Of a DNA stretch of 64,000 nt, positions 43,421 to 56,387 are shown piece after piece (the stretch's first letter is position 1; the number at the start of each line of letters is the position of its first letter). This DNA comes from Hysterangium stoloniferum. Its lineage: Eukaryota; Basidiomycota; Agaricomycetes; Hysterangiales; Hysterangiaceae. The notes under the pieces are model-generated. The model did no database searches. It was not told where the DNA came from and saw only the letters and a program-made list of their open reading frames with translations. Position numbers and translations under genes: made by a program. The stretch covers positions 1-64,000 of the forward strand of contig WHVD01000025.1 of NCBI GenBank assembly GCA_015178975.1. Reading direction: 5' to 3'.

Positions 43421-45415
43421 TCCAAAGTCACATCATTTCCTACAAATAATCATAAACTTTCCCGGTTTCGATACATATCATCGATATAACCTTGGTTTCG
43501 ATTTATGCCGGACGGATAGTTCAAAACACATCAGTGGAGAAACAACCCCAAATTTAGGTAGTTATAACTCATCTGTGGGAGCGCTAGGCATTACAGGAAT
43601 AAAACGTCAATATCAAGTATTCCAAATAGCTCAAATGCAATATGACAATGATTGATCCATTTCACTCACTGCCGGTTGTAGACCAGTTGGTAGGAATGGT
43701 TTGACATCACTCCATTGCCATGCTAGTATACGTCCAGCGCTGAATTTCGCTCTACATGCACTGCTCCTGAATTCTTCGCCCTCGCCCTTAGAGAGGAAAG
43801 ACTGGAGATTCGAAGGTAATTTAAGCGCGTTGATGAAGGATATATACCCTCAGATTCGTTATTACTCATTTTAAGACGGGGCTGCACTGCAGTCATGTAA
43901 AAATATCTTTAGCTGACTATCGGTATTCATTGACTTCCCATCCTCACAATCATGTTGTCAATGTTGACTCGTCTCGCATAAATTCAAGTCTAAAGCAGTA
44001 GCTAGAAGGCACACACATTACTTTCACCATCTTTAACCTGCCGCAAGCAGCACAATAAACTTCCTTCGGTTATTGGTTCGTTTTACACTACAACCTACAA
44101 CCCCGTAGTCTTTGATTGGTCCATAGGCGACGCGCTTATTCTATTTGATTATACAATGATTATATACCGAATTCGCACAAGACCCTCGAAGTACCGGATC
44201 TTGAATGAGATAGGTTATTTATACCGAAAGTTTGTATTGCAATATGATTGGTCCGGCGGCAAATGTGTGGCAGCTGATTCGTGCAGGGTTGATGGACGCC
44301 AACCCAGAAAACCATACATAAGAACTCTTCTGACAGCGCATTAAAAAGCTACTTTAGATTATAATTGTTACTTAGTTGAGAAAAACCGCCCCTGATCACT
44401 GAGTAGGAGGGAGGGTCGTACGCCATAATCAATTTTTTATCTCAAGATCTGACACAGTCGTTCCTCGATTTAAACTATGCGCACCATCGGCCCTCCCGCG
44501 GCCAAATCGAGTCACGTTACTGAAAGCCGGGTGATCTCAAAAGAACATAGGAATTCCCAACCAGAGCCTTAGCGCCATCTCGGCCTGCTTGTGTAATTCA
44601 TAGCTGTACCCAATCCATTGTAAATCGAATCCCCCCCTACCCATCTGCACTAGGGTAAACCAATTAATTATTGTAATATTAGATATTGTTTAAATGCGTG
44701 GTTAGAAATCCGTTATACGTTTAAGGTTCTATTCTACAAAACCACGATGCTTGACTTCGCCATGATCGTCTCCAATATCCGCTCCGAGGGACTGCCTTCA
44801 TGGTCTTCGTGATATGTTCTAGTAATCCTCATCCGGTTGCAATAAATTTGAGTTATGGGGGGGATACACCACGCCAATTTACACAGAAGTATGAAAATTC
44901 TGCTAGTCACTAGCCGGCTAAGCTCAGACTAGGGAGCATAATGTTGGCGTCTCGACCGCTTCTAAGATGACTACCTCAGGCCCTCGAAAACTTAATGCTT
45001 TGGTTCTTTTAGGACATCCGGTGACCGGTAGCTTCTAGTCAGGTCTGCTCTTATCCGCCAGGTCATGAAAGGGCAAGACTGGTATCCGCTCTGTGCAGTA
45101 CTTGTGCCTTGGATTTATTTTGGCATATTCTTTACAATATACAATCATAATACACGCTTGCAAGTGCTACCGACCAAATTCGCTCGCCCACGTGTCTTCT
45201 GTGGTCGAATTGTGATAAATGGAGGAAACCGAGTCTGTGGTGTCACCATCATGGATGGTACTCCTAGTTGACCCTTCCTCTATGGCTTCGAGCCGGCGGG
45301 GATGAGGGTCCACCCATATTAGATGCGGGCACGTTGTAAGAGCCAGCGCGTCAGTAGACATCTCATATGGATTATGACTGGCTCGCAACCTGACATCCCT
45401 CAGGTTTAGTAGGAA
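43421..45415. other. No recognisable gene
   Basis: Short frames only (for example 43365-43655 and 45065-45271) with no family motif. No LTR ends or target duplications were found, so this appears to be ordinary intergenic DNA. Confidence 0.45.
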
Positions 45416-45419
45416 ATGG

Positions 45420-46805
45420 GAAATGAAAATAGCTGCAACACTGCGGATGGCCGTGAGTTTTTCCTGTTCAGTAAAATGAAGAGAGCTGCTTGGCAGCGGT
45501 GAGGCAACTCACGGAAGTGCAAACGGATTTACTCCCAGGTTAGACGTTGTCTAACAAGGAGCAGTCCGCATTAGCAAGTACATACAGCTATCTGAATTTA
45601 TTACTCACGGGCCCAAGCTGTAGTTTGAGAAGCCTCGATTAACAAGATTATACCACATGCGTCAGAAGTGCATACCAGGATCCATAGAGCATTGAAAAGT
45701 CTTAAGACACAAACACCTCTAATGATTAAACGTTGTTAAGTTGTTCGATTAAAGAACATACGGCTTTGACATACGAAAAGCACAAGGCTGTCGGCATCAT
45801 CTAATCAGCCTCTTCCGTATTTTCAATAGATGAAGAGAGGAAAAAACTCACTCTCAACTAAAATGAGCTTGGTTAAGCCGCTGCCACTGGCGGCGTTTCG
45901 GAGAGGAGTGCCTTGCTTTCTTACTATTGCTACAACACGGTAAAATGTCAACAGCATTACGGCGGTTGGGAAAGCCGTCAACATCGTCAGCGAAAGGGTG
46001 GTATCTACTTCCCCCAATAAATAAAACCTCCGACGCGGATACAGTGCAAGCTTACGTCTTGAATAACTAATGTCAATAATATTCCAACCCGTAGTAGTCG
46101 CAGAGACTTACAATGCACGATCAGCGAGTGGAGTAAGAGAGCAATTCGGCATAGTATATTCCATCTAGCAGAGAGTGCAGAGAGTAGTCAGTGAGATCCC
46201 GGACAATTGATTTGTCGCAGATTAATGGAGCACTTACGGCATCAATTATAATGAGTACAACCCCCAATGGACCCAGGGTCGCCAAGATAAGCCAACTTCG
46301 ACCGTATACAGCATACGTTTGCACGAAAAGCACCACTATTATCAAATAAGTATCATATGGTTTCCTATAGCTTTAGTGGAGAAATCTACAAACTTGTTAT
46401 CGATGTTCGAGAGAGAATATGAAAGGCATTAACAATATGTAGTCCTATAGCGCATGATCTATACCAGTCTGTACTCAGGCCGGTGATAAATTAAATCAAA
46501 GAAAGAAAAAGCTAACTTTGATAATGATAAGGGATTAAAAATACGCCAGCTACAACTTTCAAGCTCACCTTTGATGCGTTGGGCTCTGCGAAATCATGTA
46601 TCGTTGAGAGATCGAATATTAGTTTCACAAATGGGAGATATCGCGTAGTGAAATATAGGATGGTAGCAAAACGCAATGGGGCTGGCCACATTAATTCCAC
46701 TTCTTTTCCGAGGTTGAGCAGATAGTCATAAGTATACAGAACTAAAAGTATGAAGGTGTAAATCGTCGATACGAGCAGCGAGACAGAGACCGTAAAGGAG
46801 TTCAC
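45420..46805 (-). CDS. DUF6533-type seven-span membrane protein, multi-exon
   Basis: On the minus strand the first exon (46805 to about 46565) gives a hydrophobic span, then YDYLLNLGKEVELMWPAP and FTTRYLPFVKL, the signature of the DUF6533 domain common in mushrooms. The exon ends at an AAG/GTGAGC donor. A second exon near 46470-46400 encodes ITGLSTDWYRSCAIGLH. A third (46345-46240) encodes VVLFVQTYAVYGRSWLIL and further span residues, ending at a GTAAGT donor. A later exon (46017-45850) encodes a span and FYRVVAIVRKQGTPLRN. The last exons are not resolved. The order of short hydrophobic exons fits the family. The function of DUF6533 proteins is unknown; a membrane location is expected. Confidence 0.75.
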
Positions 46806-49533
46806 CCAAGACTGAAGCAGATGACGATATTACCACATTTCTACGCAATGAAGGTTCAATAAATTCTCAGTCAGAAATCGTCAACTGGAATCATACACAC
46901 ATTTGTATTTGTTGTTCAACAAACGACAGTGGAGACATACCAGTGAGCGGGTCTTGGTAGTGAATGGCAGTCGTCACCTCGTAATATTCGCCAGCTATGT
47001 AGTAGTTAGTTCTGAAAACATGCACGGCATGGTGGCGCGGCTATTTCAGGAGTACGGAACACGGAAAACAGTCTTCCGCGTATGAAGTTGCCAAGGTTCT
47101 CCTCAGAGGAGTGATTTATTCAGTGGAGGGTTCTGACGGGAAACGAGGAGCTCATTCATAGAGAAATGCAATAAAGCAAGCCGCGCGCCTCAATAGACGG
47201 TGTATTTATACTTGGCGCTGCGCTAACTTCTAAGATACATTGGATGTCCAGACTGTTTATCGACACGAGGAATAATGTGACGAGGAAGACCAATCTGCCG
47301 AAATGAGAACATTGGTATGGTGTGCCATCTTCATTCCAATAGCCAAGACGTGCCCAACCGCTGTAGATGGTTTGTTACCGTCATGTGGCTGAAGCGGAAG
47401 TCTCTTGTTGAATACAGAATCGGGGGATTCCGTTGTCGCCTCCACTCCTTGTCGTCTCAACAGCTACTGAAACTATTGATCTCAACTACATATTCGTATT
47501 TTACTCCAAACCAAACATACTACGTCGATATATAAAGTGCATTGTGGGCCATATATACTTGTAAAGCTTCTGATCGCAAGCCGTCCAAACCTCGTGTTAA
47601 GCAAAACCGTTCTGTCAATTGCTTTCTGGTCTCGCCCGGAGTGTCCACAATATGAATCAACAGTCGGCCAAGTGAGAAGCCAAGGAAGCCAATGCAATAT
47701 GTTATATCATCTTACCTTATCGATTAACATGGGTGAATTATAATACCTGAAGGCGGATCATCGAAGTCTCAGGTAGTAGGGTTCACTGATTAGATATATG
47801 AAACAATCAGACCATTCCATATGCTAAGTAACATTTAAAGTGGCGTTACCAAAAACGCGGAACTGGCTGTTTCAAAACAAGGACATTGGAAACAGCTGGA
47901 GGTAAGTCTCGTTGACAGAATGCACACCTAGTTTACATTTCTCCAAATAATCTTCGTTATAATCCTGCTCAGTGAAAAAAAGGTAAGTAGTATCTGAAGT
48001 TACGACTGCCAGCGGTCACCTGTGGTTTTGTAGTTGCATTGCACCTCGCACGTGTCCTGTACTTCATATCTTTGAAGCTTCAAATAAGGTCATATCCTAG
48101 ATATACAGAACTGGAATTCCCTAAATATTACATATACCTATTCATTTTCTTTCTTCCAAAAAAAAATGGAGACTTGATGATTTTTGATTAGTTGATGGCA
48201 TAAATATAATTGGCTGAGCGCATACTACTAGTACACGCGATACATTCCTGAGCACAAGTGCTACTCGACAAATAAGAACAATGGACAACAAAACATGGCA
48301 GAAATAAAATTTCCCGTTGGTTTCACCATGTAAACAATATAATACTTTCGGTATTCGCCCCGTTCTCTTAGCTCAGGCTGGCACTCCCAGCAAAGTGTAC
48401 GGGAAGATTGCTACTCCCAGTGCGCCAATTCTAATACCACAAGTACGCACCTATTTAGTCCTGGATATTTCCAAAAATTGCGTCACGGTTAGAAGGAGCG
48501 TTGGCTGACTTCAGGGTAAGTATAATGCGTTTTGGGGTGTTGAACTTGTTGGGATTTATTGATGTTTGTGTTGCAAGCCGTTAAGGACGCTCATGGTCTT
48601 GCTGTGCTTTTTTGGGTTATATTATATTATCAGGTGGATGTTCGATTTCTTCGATGGACAATCGGCTAAGTGGTATTTTACAGAAGCTTAGTCATTGCTT
48701 ATATTCTACAAGAGGACTTGTCACCTTCATCAAACCTGCCGTACATTTTCAACAGAGCTTTCAAGCCGTCAAAGTAAGCTTAAAAACTGCAAATGCCTTC
48801 TTATTCGGAGAAGATTCTGAATCGCCGTTGACCATAAGCGATATGAGGATGCCGTTCCTGAATGCCACATAAGTTTATCAATTAGATGTTTAATTCGCAG
48901 AAATCCCACGAATAGAATGAGCGGAAGAAGATAAATTTGCAAATTGAACACGTCTAGATAATTGCCATTACAATTGATTGCGGCTTGGTACTGTCTCAGC
49001 AAGTTCTGAAGATTATGCTTGTTGTAAATGCATATACGGGAACGGCAGCTTTTAAGGAAGAAGCGCCCCACCTTCCTTAGTTGTATCCTATAGGCGGGAT
49101 AACGATTTAGTCCCTATCTTATCACGTAAATATGTTTTATTTCACCAATCGACCCGAAGCACCCCCCATGTTGATGGCCCCTCCGCCCACCCACTCCCAA
49201 TCTGAACACAAACTCGTTTATACCAACCATTCACATTCAATGTCACCCCTCGATCTATTTTTCGTACTTCTTTGAAAATCTCTACACCTTTTCTCTCAAC
49301 GCCATCTCGATGAAGTACAATCTATTTTTATCCACTCATGCCCTAACCCGCCGCTTGACGATAAATATAAAAGTTTACCCTTACTCCGGGGCGGTTAAGA
49401 GTGATACCCGAAATTATCAAAGCATGTTGCGTGCATCCACCCACAAAGATTGCACAAAGACTTTGACAACGCATCTCCTCAATATCACACACAGCACTTA
49501 CTTGTCACCCTGATCCTGCAGCATAACGACTTC
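46806..49533. other. No recognisable gene
   Basis: Open frames of up to 100 codons (for example 48769-49071 minus strand and 48612-48872 plus strand) lack motifs and do not join at convincing introns. The sequence just before 49534 is CT-rich in places, as in fungal promoters. Confidence 0.45.
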
Positions 49534-50984
49534 ATGCAAGTTCCAGTCCGCCCACAAAGAAAAATGAAATACGGCCTGACTGTTGCTGGCTTTGAAGTCA
49601 AGCAGACAGGCCATAATCTTTTCCAAAACAAATCAGATGGCTGGTTGCCCGCATTAGGACCAGGAGTGTATGGCGGACAAATAATGGCACTGGCTCTTCT
49701 GTCAGCCACAAAAACAGTGGATTCGAAATATGTTCTTTCGGTGAGAAAATCGGTTTGGACTCGGGATCCATATCTCTCCAGAACTCACCGCCTTTCCCAG
49801 TCCATGCATGTGCGCAATATTTTTATATGTCGAAGAAAAGCCTAGATCGTTGAAGATATTCTCAATTAATAGTGTTCTTTCCTACTTCCCGCGATCCCCA
49901 CTATACCTACCATCTATTCTGTGGAAAGTCTCCGCGATGGTCGGTCATACTGTCTTAGAGCTGTCAGGGTTCAGCAGTCGGGCAAGACCATAGTTACCTT
50001 AGAATGCACTTTTCAGCTCCCTGAACCTTTGCAGTTGAGATTTGAAGCATCATGTCCCGACGTGCCTACCCCAGAAAACTGTCAATCCGAGGTAGATTGG
50101 TACATGGAGGCGTTAGCACGTCCCAATCTCGATCTTCTCGAACGTCGGTACTATGAGAATGTTTTACAGGCAAGGGGCACAACTCTCATTTTCACCTGAT
50201 CCGCCTAACGGGGAACTTAGGATATTACAGATTCTTCGGTAGACGCCCGATTCGCAAAAGAGTGGAAGGCAGATGACGGCACATTTATTTGTTGTAGATG
50301 GCTCAAGGTCCGTTATGACTCCAAACGCCAACTTCATTTTATGAATTCTCTCTGGAGGTGGTGGATAGTACATATGGTGCGTTCAAGTCGTTGGTTGAAA
50401 GCCAAGGAAAACATATGCACAAGGTATGTCAGGCATTCTGATTTTTTCGACCAAATATCCAACATATTCTAGTGCATCCTTTCATTTTTGTCGGACAACC
50501 ATAATTTGTGTGCTCGTATGATAAAATATACAACGTGCTATTTAAGCTCATGTTCCATAATTTTTCAGCAATGTGTATCCCTCAAGATCGCTCGGGTTAA
50601 CTCATAGCACTGGACCGCATCGTCTAACCATGAGGGGGTCTTTGAATCACTCAATGCATTTTTACAGTGACAACTTTGACTGTACAGATTGGCTACTTTA
50701 TGTCGTGAGTGCTTGGCTTTCCTATGCCAGGAGATCCCGTGTAAATTCGCCACGCACATACAGATAACTTCGCTGGTTGGGGGTAGTGGTCGTGGTGTTT
50801 CCTTGGGACGTGTACGTCCACAAACCCATTCTTAAAACCATTCAGCGTTCATTTCTTGTGGTAGATATATACACGATCAGGGACACTTGTGGCCCTCGTG
50901 AGCCAGGAAGGAATCATGCGCACCGACACCAACCCGAACCAGAAATATTTGGATGACAAAAGGAGGACCTCGGCCAGACTTTAG
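49534..50984 (+). CDS. Acyl-CoA thioesterase (TesB/ACOT8-like), multi-exon
   Basis: Hydrolyses acyl-CoA to fatty acid and CoA; relatives are often peroxisomal. Visible blocks: GPGVYGGQIMALALLSATKTV (about residues 45-65), SMHCSFLLPA, VESLRDGRSYCLRAVRVQQSG, LECTFQLPEP, VPTPENC, SLNHSMHFYSDNFDCTDWLLYV and TLVALVSQEGIMRT, all in the family order (two hot-dog domains). Supported introns: 49741-49800, 49810-49872, one from GTGAGTGC at about 50710 to CACATACAG at 50764, and one from GTACGT at about 50809 to GTGGTAG at about 50865. The frame is kept across each. The part 50177-50570 is less clear; a GC-AG intron may start at 50177. Starts at 49534 or 49564 are both possible. The C-terminus lacks an obvious SKL-type peroxisomal signal. 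Confidence 0.8.
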
Positions 50985-51880
50985 ACTTCATTGGACTCCC
51001 TCTTTATTATATGTATGGAAGTAGACAGAATTTATCGCAACCCTTTACTGAAAATCTGTACTGACAGTATGAGATTGATGAGGACTGTCTGCTCGGAAAA
51101 TGGCTCTCAAGGTTCCACATCATGTTACTATTCTACCAGGTATCTCGAAGGCTAATGGACGGGGATATGTATAAGAATGACCCATGCTAATTATTTATGC
51201 GAGTGGGTATTAGTTTGGGAGTTTCGGAGGACATTCTCTCCCTTTTTGCGTAACTTATATGGTCAAGCGGCGGATTATGGCGCGGGCATGCGCGGAGTAC
51301 GGGAGTCTTTAGATGGATTACAAGGGATAAAAAAAAATAGATTTGACTGGATCGAGACGGGAGTTGAGAAAAAAAGAGTAGAGATTTCCAAGGTGACATT
51401 TATTGTAATATAATGACACTTTTGGAAATGAAAAGTTTCTAATTTCAGAAGTGTGACCAGGTATGACTATTTGATCACACATATTTAAATGTTATTTTTA
51501 GTTCAAGTTGGGCGAAGGTTCTTATCCTCGTCTTCCTCGTCAAGTATATCTCTTTATTGCTCACCACTGATTTTTGAGATGAGACACTTCCCGTATCCTA
51601 ATGATAGCTTTCCGCCTGGGAGATAATGGTTTGCATGAGTGGGCACAGTAATTTTGGGAGCTGAATTCCCCCCCATTTTATGACCACTTCGTATAGAATA
51701 AAAAAAGCATCCCTCTACCATAAATTATAATTCCCATCTACGTTAAATAATAACAACCCTATCATGCATGGCGGGAAACATGAGGCGCATTGACCAAGGG
51801 CCTTATCCATTCTATAACTGACAGCACGTACAATTAACTACCTCTGTGAAGGGCCGAGTATAACTGCCAGCCAAACGACG
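50985..51880. other. Intergenic, no recognisable gene
   Basis: The stretch separates the thioesterase stop from the SEC2 start. A frame at 51177-51413 lacks motifs. It should hold the SEC2 promoter; no clear TATA box is seen. Confidence 0.5.
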
Positions 51881-54800
51881 ATGGCAGCAAGTGCAAGTTC
51901 ACCGTATACCGTCACCCCGAGCAGTGTGGACTCCACGGGGCGGGTGTTTGGCAGTGTTAGTCTCGCTCATCAAACTTGTTTGGCCTTGGAACTCGTTCTC
52001 CTCGACACCCTCCACGACATCCGTCCTATGGAGTTTCAGGGCTCCCTTTCACACACACGGGTTCCTTCCTCTTCTAATGCCGTCGTTGTCGCTGGTGACA
52101 ATGACGGCGAAAATCCACACGCCATGGTCATCACCTCGCTCCGGAGTCAGGTTGCAGACCTTGTTAGCCAAGTCACCCAACTCAACAGCAAGCTAGTCCA
52201 GTCGTATGATCGCATATCAGACCTGGAGGACAACATTCACATCACATCGTCCGCACAGCGTACCGCGACACTTCAAATATCAGCGCTAGAACTCGAACGC
52301 ACGCAACATTTAGCTGCACTCAACACCGGTCTTCTTGTCGAAAAGACCCATGTCACGAGTGAGCTTAATCGACTCATGGAACGAGCAACCGAGGAGGCCG
52401 CTAGGCGGGGTGTCGCCGAGAGTGCACAGCAGGAGATCGAGCGGGACTTGGACGATCTGAGTGCCGAGCTGTTTGGAAGGGCGAATGCGATGGTTGCCGA
52501 GGCAAGACTTGCAGCCGCGAAAAGTGAGAGAAAGGTGCAAGAGGCCGAAACAGGGTTGAGAGGTGCCGAAGATGCCGTCAGGGCCATGCAGGAGCAAATG
52601 CAGGCGTTGCAGGCTGAGAAGGAACGCGCCGATCGTGCCATGGACAAAGGGAAATGGGTCGAGAGAGACGCAGTTGTTGCCCCCTCCGTCCGTTTACTGA
52701 GCACCCATGCTCCATATCACGAATTTTTGTTATTCGTCGCCCACTTGAGGGCACTTCGCCCGACTTCATCACAGCCCCCTCCGATCGCGACCCTGTTACC
52801 ACTTCCGTTTCTCACCCGTCTCGTCGCAGAAGATTCGTGAGTGTGAATAATATTTCTTCCACCTTGCACGTCTGATCATCTTTTCCCTAGTGACCCAACT
52901 TTACGCCTTGACGCCGCCCCCGCATTAAACTGGCTCACCCGTCGCACCGTAACCGCGGCAATTCACACCGCTCAACTCACGATCGAACCTCTCCCCGTCA
53001 ATGCCATTCTCCAGACATCCAGCTCAGACCCGCATTGCGCACTCTGTGGCAAATCTGTTCTGCCAGTACTAGCACCAGCGACGATTTCAACGCCGACTCA
53101 ATCTCAGCCATCAAACGGACCAACATCCTGGCGCCCTGCGTTCCTTAAGAACCAGAACCAGAATTCGTCGAGTCAAGGTCAGAGCCATTCGATTCATAGT
53201 CCAACCCCATCGGTCGCCACATCCGCGTCCTTTTATCCCCCTTCGACGTCCACGCCTCCCCCCACGCCTCCCCCTACAGCCACCTCCCTCCCCTCAATAT
53301 CGACTGCGAACGCGAACACGTCTTCTCCTGCGGTTTACGTATTCCGTCTTCAAACACCCACCGCGTCTTCACAACCCCCTTCCTCGCCGTTCACAAATTC
53401 AAACACTGCGAGCTCGACCTACTATACCCTCTGCAACTCGGGGTGGTGTCTCTCGAGGCTCAGAATGACGTGTGAGTTGTGGCGCTTTGTGAGAGTTGGT
53501 ATAGTGGGAAGCGTGTGGGAGGAGGAGGTGCCGACTTTTTCTCCTCCGCCACAACATCCGCAGACGACGGCAGCGACACGTACTGCTTCTAGCTCGAACT
53601 CGTCCTCTCCCACCAGTACCAGCCCGAAGCCGCCTGCTGTTCCCCCCAGGCGGAGAGTCGGAATGGGTATGAACATGAGCGTTGGGAAGTTGTTTGGAAT
53701 GGCGCTAGGTAAGGGTGCCGTTAACGGAACCGCGACCCCGACGACACCCACTAGCACGTCGAGTCCATTGACGCCGTTACCGGCGAGGAGTGTGAGGAGT
53801 GGATCGATTGCGAGTGGGATGTCGCCGCCACCGTTGCCGAGGAGGAGTGAGACGCGGGAAAGGATGAGTTTTGGTTCAGGTTTGGGGGGTGAGTTTGATT
53901 TTCCGTTCACAGGGCTAATAAGTCGTGTTTTAAAGCTTATTATCCTCCAGAAAAAGACAAGTCCCCGTCAATAGCGTCTCCCATCCAGCGTGTCACCCCT
54001 TTATTTTTGGACACGAAAAGCTCAGCTTCTGCTGTAAAACCTGACGTCGAGGCTAACCCGGCTCCTCTCACTAAACCCACTCAGGGTCTTGCTACTTCAG
54101 AAGCACTACCATCGGGTGGCGTAGACCCCGCGTCCGTCCCATTACCGCCCTCGCCTATCGAGCACGAAATGATTTTCGACCATGACGAGCATGATCATGA
54201 TCACGACCACGAAGATGGACATATCAAGGCAAAAAGCACAGAACCACCCGTGCAAGATAATGGCACCGGTGGGAACACGAATACCAAATTGAAAGCATCG
54301 GAGATACCCCCCGCGACGCCTGTCCGTGCGAGGACGTCCACCACTACTACTGACGCCGAACCATCCACTGCCGTCGTCTATCCGACTGCCTCGGTCATTC
54401 CCATTGCCACCGCCACCGCCACCGCCACCGCCACCCTTGCGGCCTCCGAAGAAGGTCAAAATCTCAGCCGTACATCATCCCCTGCACCATTACCACCACC
54501 ACCACCAGTTCCGAGGAGAGCGGCCAAGAGGGCTGTACCTGTACTGCCCGGCAGTCCGAAAGCTGCCGAAAGTGGGGAGAAAGCATCTAATGGAACGGTT
54601 TCGCGTGTGTCTGGGGAGCAGTCACCGGGGGTTGTGGATCATGTCAAACACGATGGTATTGTTGAAGACGCCAAGCCCAAGCCATCCTCCAGCGAATCGG
54701 CAGGTCCCTCTGAATCTAGCGAGCCCGTAGTCATATCCTCACCCTCAAAACCCGTTTCCCCACCCCGTCGGGCTGCCCCTCCGACAACCCAACCCCATCA

Positions 54801-55041
54801 TCTCTCCCCCACACCATCACACGCACCCGCGACACCCGAAAAATCCTCCAGCCCTAGCGAAAAACACAGTCTTAGCAACAATGGGCACAACAATGCTGTG
54901 GAAAACGGTGTGAGCCCAGATTCTAAGCCTGTAGACAACGGGACGTACATCGGCGAGAGGACGTGGGAGGAGCGGACGTGGAAGACGCTTGTGAAGCTGC
55001 GGGAGGATATGTTCTGGGCTAGAATTGGGGGTGTGCGGTGA
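51881..55041 (+). CDS. SEC2: Sec2p-type Rab GDP/GTP exchange factor
   Basis: Exons 51881-52836, 52891-53888 and 53951-55041 join in frame to 1,014 codons. The introns (54 and 62 nt) have GTGAGT donors and CCTAG/CTCCAG acceptors. The first exon holds a long coiled coil (about residues 85-265; QVADLVSQVTQLNSKLV, LELERTQHLAALNTGLLVEK, TEEAARRGVAESAQQEIERD, DDLSAELF), the Sec2 GEF domain that activates the Sec4 Rab GTPase for exocytosis. Then APYHEFLLFVAHLRALRP and LLPLPFLTRLVAEDS, ALNWLTRRTVTAAIH, a Cys pair (HCALCG) and RMTCELWRFVRVGIVGSVWEEE. A long disordered Pro/Ser region with a His/Asp run (HDHDHDHEDGH) follows, then the conserved tail TWEERTWKTLVKLREDMFWAR. It looks intact and likely functional. 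Confidence 0.92.
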
Positions 55042-56387
55042 GGTGTGTGTGCGGTGTGTGCGTGTGCGTGTATGTGCGCTGAGTGAGTGCTGAGTGAGTG
55101 GAATGTTACGTTGGATGACGGTGATTTATTCGGTGTAAATTTTATATACCAAGACGCGCACGAGCTGGGCTCCTTTCTTTTCTCAACCCTTAAGAGAGAT
55201 TTAATTCTCATGTCGTCCCCATTTGTTTTTTTCAATATCTGGATCTTATGGTCTAGGTCGGCATGTATTTTGTATCTAGCTCTTGAATTTTGGGTGGAAT
55301 GGAATTTGGATTGGATGTCGGAATTTGTTCTTTGTTGTAGTGTCTCCAAGGTCCCGGGAAGCGATTGATCGATGAATTTGTTTACATTTAGTACACCCTC
55401 ATTCTCGGATTGGTTCCGTTGAAGAAGCCCGCCTTTTTGCAGCGTCCACTCACGTGATCAAGTATTCAAGTATACTTTTTAGAAGACATGGTGATTGCTC
55501 CCTGGCACATGATTCAAAGTTCACACGGTCATTGACTTTTCGAATTTGAAGCACGTAAGACGTGCGAAAGGTATTCGCATCAGGACTATACCCTCGCAAA
55601 AGAAAAGAAAAAAATGCAATGGATTACTTGTAGCTTGATCTCCATATTAATGGTGCGTGTTGATTTACTGATACGCCAACTGCGATTAATGTTTACTCAA
55701 GATTTCCGGAAACATTACCCATGAAATGTTTGTATACTTGCTGAACGCTTATTAACTAGCTTTTAGTATTGTTGCATTTCCTGAAATCCTCTCGCCGCGC
55801 CCCAGGAACCACGATCACACCTTGGATCTGTTAATCTTATCATTATTTTCATAGTGCCATCGATCGACGATACTCACGGATCACAGATGAGTTGCACTAT
55901 GCGACAACCACGTACAATCAACATACCGTGGTCGCTCCTTATAGGGTCGGTTCAAACTACCTGTCCCTGAAGGTATACTAAATCTTATCTACAGCCGCCC
56001 TGAAATCACTCAGTGAAATATTCTCAAGGGTCTTTTTGAGTGTTTCTCTGAGGTCAAGACTGCTGATTTCTGTAATGTGATTGTATATTCAGTTTTACGT
56101 ATATTCAAGAACTTTTATTGATTTCGTCTGTTATAGATAGGAGGGTCATTCGGTGGCAGCCGCACTGCCGCGTTGTTCCTAATGCCATGTTCTTTACTAC
56201 TGTTTGAGAAACGTGGGCAGTGAACGGCGTATTACAAGAACTTGTCGAAAGCCTGCACGCGGAAGACAGGGAAGAGCCGTCAATTCGGGGGGCTTACATT
56301 GACATTGGGGTTCGATCCGTGCATTCCAACATTGGCCTCAACTGAGCTCCTCTCTCTCTGTGTAGGGAACTACGAAGGTAAATATGG
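55042..56387. other. Intergenic between SEC2 and the right inverted arm
   Basis: A GTGTGTGCG-type run lies just after the SEC2 stop (55043-55075). Otherwise no gene or LTR end is recognised. A short CT run (TCCTCTCTCTCTG, about 56349) lies just before the arm. Confidence 0.5.

Noticed and set aside
48317..49071. Small frames between the DUF6533 and thioesterase genes considered as a gene.
   Set aside because: No motif, no convincing splice joins and no codon pattern to support one.
52273..52704. Minus-strand frame of 143 codons inside SEC2.
   Set aside because: It is the reverse of the coiled-coil codons; composition follows from the sense strand.
54142..54459. Minus-strand Gly-rich frame inside SEC2.
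   Set aside because: It is antisense of the low-complexity Pro/Ser region of SEC2 and has no start context or domain.
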